Both the position numbers and the translations under genes were made by a program. Under the pieces are notes generated by a model. The model worked only from the letters and a program-made list of their open reading frames with translations. It did no database searches and was not told where the DNA came from. Of a DNA stretch of 11,495 bases, positions 6,107 to 11,495 are shown in pieces (position 1 is the first letter of the stretch; every line of letters begins with the position of its first letter). The stretch is from contig JAGPVK010000287.1 in NCBI GenBank assembly GCA_018067055.1, positions 1 through 11,495 of the forward strand, read 5' to 3'. This stretch comes from Sphingomonadales bacterium. GTDB taxonomy: Bacteria > Pseudomonadota > Alphaproteobacteria > Sphingomonadales > Sphingomonadaceae.

Positions 6107-6922
6107 GTGGCGAGCAGGCAGACCGGAATTTATAATATCGAAAATAATCCCGATTGGGATGTGCTTCTGGAAAATGTAACAATCCGCAAGCCCGGTGATA
6201 TTCGCAAGGCTGCTCATTATCTGCGGGATATTGCACGAAGCAAAGGTTTCCGGGTTGCGCTGTGCGCCGACATAGCTTCCGGCAGGCCGATGATCGATGC
6301 GGAGGGCAATTCGCTGAATTCAGATATATTCGGCTGGGTCAAGCATAGCGAGCGATGGTGGAAAGATGCCCAATATGCACTCCATTCTCCGGTTCCGCGC
6401 GCCTGCCGCTATGAAAGCGAGCCGTTCTGGTGCGATGAAAACGGATTTCATAGCTCGACGCCAAACGACTTTCTCGATGACATCGATGTCGGCAGCTATT
6501 TTGTTAAAACCAAAACCCGCTATAGCAAACTGATCATTGTTCCGGTGCATCTGCCATTTGGCCAGGTGTCGGCCAACAGCTTCCCGTTCATTGACCAGCA
6601 TGTCGGTGATTTTTTGCAGCAATTTGCGAAATACGGGAATCTGTTCGGCGCCCTGACCCGGCGTCTGATCTCGGGCTATGTGTCGGTATCGCGCACGTCC
6701 AGTTACATCGCTTCGGATTGCAGCTTGTCGCGCAGGGAAGCGGAATGCATCCGCTGGGCTTCGATTGGCAAAACCGACGAAGAGATTGGCGAGATCATCT
6801 CTGTCTGTCGTTCGACGGTCCGCTATCATATCAGCCGCGCCGGCGAGAAGCTGCATGCCGTGAACCGGACACAAACCGTGTTCAAGGCAACCCAGCTCGG
6901 CTATCTCGGCAATAGTTACTGA
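6107..6922 (+). CDS. LuxR-family transcriptional regulator with N-terminal autoinducer-binding-like domain
   Basis: The chosen start gives 271 residues, the usual LuxR length. The N-terminal 180 or so residues resemble the autoinducer-binding domain of orphan sphingomonad LuxR proteins, with the stretch SERWWKDAQYALHSP, then CRYESEPFWC and IVPVHLPFGQ. The last 65 residues are a LuxR/GerE helix-turn-helix: LSRREAECIRWA, KTDEEIGEI, STVRYHISRAGEKL and NRTQTV. I chose the GTG at 6107 because GTGGGGGA lies seven bases before it. An in-frame ATG at 6020 has no ribosome site and would add 29 unrelated residues. No luxI-type synthase is visible, so the ligand may not be a homoserine lactone made nearby. 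It lies directly upstream of the TonB-dependent receptor in the same direction and may control that gene and the oxygenase genes, which is inference. Confidence 0.88.
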   Translation: MASRQTGIYNIENNPDWDVLLENVTIRKPGDIRKAAHYLRDIARSKGFRVALCADIASGRPMIDAEGNSLNSDIFGWVKHSERWWKDAQYALHSPVPRACRYESEPFWCDENGFHSSTPNDFLDDIDVGSYFVKTKTRYSKLIIVPVHLPFGQVSANSFPFIDQHVGDFLQQFAKYGNLFGALTRRLISGYVSVSRTSSYIASDCSLSRREAECIRWASIGKTDEEIGEIISVCRSTVRYHISRAGEKLHAVNRTQTVFKATQLGYLGNSY

Positions 6923-6969
6923 TCGACAGCACAGCGATAATGATTCCGATTCCGGTGTTTTCTTGACCT

Positions 6970-6996
6970 TTTGGCCAGTTGAGCATTTGGACCAGT
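6970..6996 (+). repeat. Imperfect direct repeat TTTGG(A)CCAGT upstream of the receptor gene
   Basis: TTTGGCCAGT at 6970-6979 and TTTGGACCAGT at 6986-6996 differ by one inserted base and start 16 bases apart. A TTGACC box lies just before them at 6963-6968. They sit in the 166-base gap between the LuxR gene and the receptor gene. They are a possible regulator site, but no clear -10 box is present, and the repeat is short enough to be chance. Confidence 0.3.
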
Positions 6997-7088
6997 CTCG
7001 CCATTCTCCCAATCTGATGATGTTGGACAAACCGGCACATCCGGAGACTTCGCCACATTGATATGGTGAAGACATATGGGAGAGATTT

Positions 7089-9578
7089 ATGAAGGATCAT
7101 TCACAGCGTCAGGAATCCGCATCCATCGTCCAATCGGCAAGATGGCTTTTGATGGGAACCGCAGCCAGTCTCACCATTTCAGGCTTTGCTGCGCCCGCCT
7201 TCGCGCAAGATGAGGTGGATGAGAAAGACAATGCGATCATCATCGTCAACGCGCGCAAACAGGATGAAACATTGCAGGAAACACCGGTCACGGTAACCTC
7301 GATCAGCGCCGATACGCTGGACAAGTTTCAAGTCAATGAAGTCGCGGATGTAGTAAGCCGGATTCCGGCGCTGAACGTGCAGGTGGGAGGATCCGGCGCG
7401 GGCGGCCAGATCAGCTTGCGCGGCATCGGCACGACGAATATTTCGGCGGCTTTTGACTCGGCCGTCGCCTTTGATTTCGATGGCGTATCGATCAGCACCA
7501 TGCGCCTGGTTCAGGCATCTTTCTTTGACGTCGCGCAAATCGATGTTCTCAAAGGCCCGCAGTCGCTGTTTTTTGGCAAAAGCGCTTCGGCTGGCGTATT
7601 CTCTGTGCGTTCCGCAGACCCGACGAAAAGCTGGGAAATGGGTGGCAAGGCGTCCTATGAATTCGAAGAAGAGGGCTATACCGTCGGCGGATATATTTCC
7701 GGTCCAATCAGCGATACGCTGGGAGTCCGCGTCGCCGCTCAATATCAGGACATCAACAAATATGTCGAGCTGGAAGCCGGGACACCCTCAGTTTTCCTGA
7801 ACACAGGCAAGGGCCTGAAGAATTTTGTCGGCCGGGTAACGTTGCAATGGGATCCCTCAGACAATTTTTCGGCGAATCTGAAACTCAATTACAATCATAA
7901 TTTTGGCGACAGCTTGCTCGGCCATTCCGATATCAGCTGCGGTGCCAATGGCGTCGCGGATGACGTTTTCCTGGCGCTCTCCGGGGTGCGCATTGCTTCC
8001 AATGCAACCTGCGACATTCAGGATGGACTCTATCCTCATCCGGACGGTCATCCAGCCCTTCAGGTCATAGCGCCGGGAACGACCGGTGCCGGTCGTTACA
8101 AAGGCCAATCCTATAATGAAACGAACACGATTTTTGCGCGCTTGGCGATGGATCTGGAACTCAATGATAGTCTGACCTTGTCGTCGGTGACCGGGATTCT
8201 CGATCTCGAAAATGAACATGCCGACCACTTCAGCTATGTCGGCATCCTGCCCAATGGCGACCCGGGTGGCCTGCCAGCGCCTTTTTCAGATGCGCTGAAG
8301 CAATATACCCAGGAACTCCGCCTCACCAGCGACTATGACGGCATGTTCAATTTCATGGTCGGCGGCTTCTGGGAAAGCCGAAGCCAGCCGCTGCAGACGT
8401 CGCAAAACGCCTTTATCGGTTCGTTTCTGTTCCCGGATTCCCGCGGCATTGGCTATGACTGGGTGGCAAACCGTGCGACCAAAAGTGAAGCCTTGTCCTT
8501 CTTCGGCAGCGCCAGCTTCGATATTACGGATCAGCTGGAACTGTCAGGTGGCGTGCGCTGGACCGATGAGCAGAAGGTGCACCGGACATCCTTCCCGTTC
8601 CTGCACAATGCGCTGACCTTTTTGAACGGCATTGTCGGCGGCATCGGCCTGGTGGTTCCGGAAGGGTTTCAGACTGGTCCAATCGAATTCTCCGACAGCA
8701 ATATCTCGCCGGAGGTCACTTTGAAATATCAGGCAACGCCTGATCTCAATTTCTACGCATCGTACAAGACCGGTTTCAAATCCGGCGGTGTCGATAACAG
8801 CATCTTGCCAACCGCAGCGCTACAATTTGTAAAGCCCGGCTTTGGTACTGATGCCCAACGTCAGGCCGCTCTGGATTCGATCATCTATGATTCAGAAACC
8901 GCCAAGGGTGGTGAAGTCGGGGTCAAGGCGATGCTGGCGGATCGCGCTTTGCGGATCAACGCTTCGCTCTTCTATTTTGTATTTGATAATCTTCAGGTGC
9001 AGAATTTTGACGGTGCTGCGGTGCGTTTCCTGACCGTGAATGCTGGCGAAGTGACCACCAAGGGCTTTGATATGGACTGGGCCTGGCAAACCCCTGTCGA
9101 AGGCCTGAGGCTGTCCGGTACGGTCGGCTATACCGATGCAAAATTTACCGACACGTTCATCTCGTCAAACGGACCGGACAGTTTGCCCGGCACCGCTGAT
9201 GACATCGACCTGGATGGACGCAGAGCCGCGCGCGCGCCAAAATGGTCAGGCAATATTGCCTTTGACTGGTCGATACCGATGAGTGACAGTCTTGAGTTCG
9301 GGCTGAACGGAAATGCCTTTTACAGCGGCTCCTATTTCGCATCGAACACGACATTCAATGATTATGTTCAGGGCGACTATGTCACTCTCGATGGGTCAGT
9401 TTCGGTCGGCCACCCGGATGGCAAATGGAAATTGTCGCTGATTGGTGTTAATCTGACCAACGAGATCTGGGCCAACACGGCGGGTGATCGCCCTTTCCTG
9501 CCACCCGGCGGTGATGATCGCGTCGTCACCCAGAACCGCGGCCGCCAGCTGTTTGTCGAAGCGGCCTTCAAGTTTTGA
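7089..9578 (+). CDS. TonB-dependent outer-membrane receptor
   Basis: An 829-residue TonB-dependent receptor. It has a signal peptide with a hydrophobic core after R18 and an AFA-Q cleavage site at 39/40, a TonB box IIIVNA at 50-55, and a plug domain at about 63-175 (ETPVTVTSISADTL, RGIG, VLKGPQSLFFGKSASAGVF). A long beta-barrel follows, ending GRQLFVEAAFKF with the terminal Phe needed for outer-membrane assembly. Such proteins import scarce or bulky substrates using energy passed from TonB/ExbBD, which are not in this window. The ATG has GGGAGAG close upstream. It lies between a LuxR regulator and a SnoaL/Rieske cluster, so an organic growth substrate is a better guess than a siderophore, though no barrel residue shows this. 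The gene appears intact and is followed by a strong terminator. Confidence 0.95.
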   Translation: MKDHSQRQESASIVQSARWLLMGTAASLTISGFAAPAFAQDEVDEKDNAIIIVNARKQDETLQETPVTVTSISADTLDKFQVNEVADVVSRIPALNVQVGGSGAGGQISLRGIGTTNISAAFDSAVAFDFDGVSISTMRLVQASFFDVAQIDVLKGPQSLFFGKSASAGVFSVRSADPTKSWEMGGKASYEFEEEGYTVGGYISGPISDTLGVRVAAQYQDINKYVELEAGTPSVFLNTGKGLKNFVGRVTLQWDPSDNFSANLKLNYNHNFGDSLLGHSDISCGANGVADDVFLALSGVRIASNATCDIQDGLYPHPDGHPALQVIAPGTTGAGRYKGQSYNETNTIFARLAMDLELNDSLTLSSVTGILDLENEHADHFSYVGILPNGDPGGLPAPFSDALKQYTQELRLTSDYDGMFNFMVGGFWESRSQPLQTSQNAFIGSFLFPDSRGIGYDWVANRATKSEALSFFGSASFDITDQLELSGGVRWTDEQKVHRTSFPFLHNALTFLNGIVGGIGLVVPEGFQTGPIEFSDSNISPEVTLKYQATPDLNFYASYKTGFKSGGVDNSILPTAALQFVKPGFGTDAQRQAALDSIIYDSETAKGGEVGVKAMLADRALRINASLFYFVFDNLQVQNFDGAAVRFLTVNAGEVTTKGFDMDWAWQTPVEGLRLSGTVGYTDAKFTDTFISSNGPDSLPGTADDIDLDGRRAARAPKWSGNIAFDWSIPMSDSLEFGLNGNAFYSGSYFASNTTFNDYVQGDYVTLDGSVSVGHPDGKWKLSLIGVNLTNEIWANTAGDRPFLPPGGDDRVVTQNRGRQLFVEAAFKF

Positions 9579-9598
9579 TCAACATCTCCCGTTGATCA
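9576..9598 (+). other. Hairpin spanning the receptor stop codon
   Basis: TGATCAAC at 9576-9583 pairs perfectly with GTTGATCA at 9591-9598 around a seven-base loop. It begins at the stop codon itself and is followed after three bases by the terminator hairpin. It may protect or shape the 3' end of the transcript. Confidence 0.5.
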
Positions 9599-9601
9599 TA
9601 T

Positions 9602-9641
9602 TCGGACCGGAATGGCTGGGGGGCTGTTCCGGTCCGATTTT
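9602..9641 (+). terminator. Intrinsic terminator after the TonB-dependent receptor gene
   Basis: TCGGACCGGAA at 9602-9612 pairs perfectly with TTCCGGTCCGA at 9627-9637, an 11-base GC-rich stem with a 14-base loop, followed by TTTTATAT. It lies 24 bases after the stop codon. The opposite strand lacks a T run after the stem, so it should act mainly rightward. Confidence 0.88.
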
Positions 9642-9666
9642 ATATATGCTGATGGAAATATTTTCT

Positions 9667-9688
9667 GCGCTCGGCAGAACCCGAGTGC
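9667..9688 (-). terminator. Weak hairpin after the leftward SnoaL-like gene
   Basis: On the leftward strand CTCGG and CCGAG form a five-base stem around a six-base loop, extended by two more pairs past a mismatch, directly after the TGA at 9689-9691. The following bases are A-rich, not a T run, so terminator function is doubtful. Confidence 0.25.
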
Positions 9689-10219
9689 TCAACCATAAAC
9701 CAGATCATTCGGGTAGCGGCCAGCTCTGGTCAGCGCAGCAAGCGCAGGATGCTGGTCGTCATGGGTCGTTGCTGCATTCTGGCTCCAGCTCATCACCGGT
9801 GTGCGCTGGATGATTTTCCAGTCGTCGCCGCGTTTCTCAAACTGGTCGATATAGCGGCCGAGATAGGTCATCTCGCTATCGTCACCATCCGGATTTTCCA
9901 GATAGTGAAAGGCAAACAGATAGCTTTCGACCGTCGCGCTCGCCGGACTGTCTTCTTCCGGGAAGCTCACCAGAATATTGCTGACCACATGGTGGGTCTG
10001 GGCAAAACCCTTTATGGCTTCCACCAGCCCTTCGCAAAACGGATGCGCGGGGGCAGGCTCTGCGCCATAAGAAACGCTGGCTTCAGGCCAATAGCATATT
10101 TTCAAGGCAGCTTCATCGGCCCGGTCGACCCCGCGGCAATGCATGTGGATGATTTCTCCGATCGCATGTTCATCTGCCAATCGAGTTTGACTGGGAACTC
10201 TTCCAACCATCTGGGCCAC
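9689..10219 (-). CDS. SnoaL-like / NTF2-fold protein
   Basis: A protein of 176 residues from the GTG at 10219. The segments AIGEIIHMHCRGVDRADEAA, YWPEASVSYG, THHVVSNILV, TYLGRYIDQFEKRGDDWKI and QRTPVMSW follow the SnoaL/NTF2-like pattern, a cone-shaped alpha+beta fold used by small dehydratases, isomerases and the beta subunits of ring-hydroxylating oxygenases. I prefer the GTG because AGGAGA lies six bases before it. The ATG six codons upstream (10237) has no ribosome site, and an ATG three codons downstream is too far from one. It is divergent from a second SnoaL-like gene and a Rieske oxygenase, so it probably acts on an intermediate in the same pathway or is an accessory subunit. The exact reaction is not visible. 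Confidence 0.82.
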   Translation of the reverse strand: MAQMVGRVPSQTRLADEHAIGEIIHMHCRGVDRADEAALKICYWPEASVSYGAEPAPAHPFCEGLVEAIKGFAQTHHVVSNILVSFPEEDSPASATVESYLFAFHYLENPDGDDSEMTYLGRYIDQFEKRGDDWKIIQRTPVMSWSQNAATTHDDQHPALAALTRAGRYPNDLVYG

Positions 10220-10263
10220 TGCTTCTCTCCTTATCATGCCGCAATGCTTTGCTAGCTAAAAGA

Positions 10264-10281
10264 GCAATTTACGCGATTGCT
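10264..10281. repeat. Inverted repeat GCAAT-N7-ATTGC in the divergent SnoaL promoter region
   Basis: GCAAT at 10264-10268 and ATTGC at 10276-10280, extendable by one A/T pair (AGCAAT at 10263-10268, ATTGCT at 10276-10281), form a dyad centred near 10272. It lies between the divergent SnoaL-like genes. A TACTATAAG -10-like sequence follows at about 10290-10298. It is a plausible operator for coordinate control of both directions, on weak evidence. Confidence 0.4.
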
Positions 10282-10339
10282 GTGACGCATACTATAAGCG
10301 GAAAGAACAGGCCCATAGGGTTGAGCGGAGCGGATCAAC

Positions 10340-10867
10340 ATGAACGAGCAGAATCTACAGACCCAATTGGACAAGCTGGCGATCATGGAGTTGCCGGCCC
10401 TGTATATGCGCGGGCTCGACCGGCTGGACCGCGATCTGTTGCGCGCCCAATTCTGGGATGACGCCTATATGGACTATGGCATTTACGCCGGCGATGCCGA
10501 CGGATTTTGCGATTTCTGCATGGGCGCTCTGGCCAGCCATGACCGCAACCAGCATATGATCGGCCAGAATATCGTCGAGGTTGAAGGCGACACCGCGTTC
10601 GGCGAGGTCTATTTTCAGGCCTATCACCGGGTCACGAATGAACAGGATGAACTCCGCGATATATTCATCTGCGGCCGCTATGCTGACCGTTATGAGAAGC
10701 GCGATGGCATATGGAAATTCGCCTATCGCAGCGAGATTGTCGACTGGGCACGCGATGACCCGGCGACAGATGCTTTTCTCGCTGGATCGGGAAATATCTG
10801 GGGCGAGCGCAAGCCCAATGACCCGATTTACAACCGCATCGCGATGACCAGACCGGAGAATATATGA
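10340..10867 (+). CDS. SnoaL-like / NTF2-fold protein, possible small subunit partner of the Rieske oxygenase
   Basis: At 175 residues this matches the SnoaL/NTF2-like pattern: AIMELPALYMRGLDRLD, FWDDAYMDYG, HMIGQNIVEVEGD, FICGRYADRYEKRDGIWKF and SEIVDWARDD. It resembles the leftward SnoaL-like protein in these blocks, so the two are probably distant paralogues. Beta subunits of ring-hydroxylating oxygenases share this fold. Its TGA overlaps the ATG of the Rieske large-subunit gene as ATGA, which points to coupled translation and a shared complex or pathway. It could equally be a separate dehydratase-like enzyme; catalytic residues cannot be assigned with confidence. The ATG has GGAG about nine bases upstream. 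Confidence 0.84.
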   Translation: MNEQNLQTQLDKLAIMELPALYMRGLDRLDRDLLRAQFWDDAYMDYGIYAGDADGFCDFCMGALASHDRNQHMIGQNIVEVEGDTAFGEVYFQAYHRVTNEQDELRDIFICGRYADRYEKRDGIWKFAYRSEIVDWARDDPATDAFLAGSGNIWGERKPNDPIYNRIAMTRPENI

Positions 10868-11495
10868 TGTCGCTGAATCTCACAAAAGCTTCGGATATGG
10901 ACCTGCCAAAGGGCGACGCCCGCTGTCCGGGTCCATCCTATCAGGACATATTGGACGCCGATGGATACCAGGTGCCGGACGCAATGCGATCCGAGCAATA
11001 TGAATTTCTCGGTGACGAAGACATCGGCTTCGAACGCTATGTCAGCGAAGATTTTGCTCAAGCCGAAATCGACCAGATGTGGAACCGGACCTGGCAATGG
11101 GCCTGCCGCGAAGAGCATATCCCGGCCAAGGGTGATCGCTATGTCTATGATGTCGGCCCCTATTCAATCCTCGTCGTGCGCGGCGATGATATGCATATCC
11201 GCGCCTTCGTGAACTCCTGCCCGCATCGCGGTATGCAGTTCGCGTCCGAAGGCAGCACCGGCGTGCGCCGCCCAACCATCCGCTGCCCGTTTCACGGCAT
11301 GACGTTCAATCTTGATGGCTCACTCAACGAAATACCCTGCCGCTGGGATTTTCCGCATCTGAGCGAAGCGAATTTCCGGCTGACCGAGATCCAGTGCGAT
11401 ATTTGGGGCGGTTTCGTCTTCATCAACATGGACACCGACGCCGGACCGCTTGCGGACTATCTGGAGGTTGTCCCCGACCATTTCAAACTTTGGCC
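10864..11495 (+). CDS. Rieske-type ring-hydroxylating oxygenase, large (alpha) subunit, N-terminal part
   Basis: The ATG at 10864 opens a frame of 210 codons that leaves the window at the right edge without a stop. The Rieske 2Fe-2S motif is complete: CPH at C119 and H121, and CPFH at C141 and H144, within CPHRGM and CPFHGMTF. The spacing between pairs is 19 residues, slightly more than the common 15-17. WQWACREEHIP before it and WGGFVFINMD after it are typical of the aromatic-ring-hydroxylating oxygenase alpha family. The catalytic domain with the mononuclear iron site lies outside the window. The enzyme would insert oxygen into an aromatic or polycyclic substrate using electrons from a ferredoxin/reductase not seen here. 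The start overlaps the upstream SnoaL-like stop as ATGA; a second ATG follows immediately, and the choice between them is open. Confidence 0.92.
   Translation, partial: MMSLNLTKASDMDLPKGDARCPGPSYQDILDADGYQVPDAMRSEQYEFLGDEDIGFERYVSEDFAQAEIDQMWNRTWQWACREEHIPAKGDRYVYDVGPYSILVVRGDDMHIRAFVNSCPHRGMQFASEGSTGVRRPTIRCPFHGMTFNLDGSLNEIPCRWDFPHLSEANFRLTEIQCDIWGGFVFINMDTDAGPLADYLEVVPDHFKLW

Noticed and set aside
6107..6922. Classical LuxI/LuxR quorum-sensing pair
   Set aside because: No autoinducer synthase gene is present in the window, so only an orphan LuxR-type regulator can be claimed.
6320..7075. Leftward open frame of 251 codons across the LuxR gene and its downstream gap
   Set aside because: Most of it mirrors the LuxR gene, whose helix-turn-helix and ribosome site are clear. 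The antisense product resembles no family.
7179..7742. Leftward open frame of 187 codons inside the receptor gene
   Set aside because: It is a shadow of the plug domain of an intact receptor. The translation is compositionally odd and motif-free.

Overview
The window looks like a piece of an alphaproteobacterial chromosome, most likely a sphingomonad. The grounds are a large TonB-dependent receptor, an orphan LuxR-type regulator and paired SnoaL/NTF2-like proteins beside a Rieske oxygenase, together with moderate GC and sphingomonad-like protein sequences. The genus is inference; there is no rRNA or other taxonomic marker.

Left half (1-5788): a candidate peptide-modification locus built around a divergent, AT-rich control region (2874-3100). 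Leftward from it run a 72-residue small protein with a basic N-terminal part and a Cys-Cys pair (probable RiPP precursor), a full-length radical SAM/SPASM maturase with a winged-helix-like N-terminal region, a second radical SAM protein with an atypical C-terminal cysteine region, and the first 41 codons of a third radical SAM protein that leaves the window at base 1. The last three are packed with 1-base gaps or stop/start overlaps, so they look like one operon. Rightward runs a long caspase-like (C14) protease gene whose reading frame is interrupted, without any frameshift, by one in-frame TAG at 3791-3793 just after the catalytic His/Cys region. Precursor, three radical SAM enzymes and a divergent caspase-like protease make a combination I cannot assign to a named RiPP class; it is the main point of interest.

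Middle (5789-6106): about 300 bases without a gene, holding a weak hairpin, a short CCCCTG tandem repeat and an interrupted inverted repeat.

Right half (6107-11495): a module of the kind found around sphingomonad catabolic clusters. It holds a LuxR-family regulator (start revised to a GTG with a strong Shine-Dalgarno), a TonB-dependent outer-membrane receptor ending in two consecutive hairpins (the second a good intrinsic terminator), a leftward SnoaL-like protein, and a divergent rightward pair of a second SnoaL-like protein and a Rieske-type ring-hydroxylating oxygenase large subunit, coupled by an ATGA overlap and cut by the window end. The likely logic is uptake through the receptor, transcriptional control by the LuxR protein, and oxygenation of an aromatic or polycyclic substrate. 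The substrate cannot be read from the sequence.
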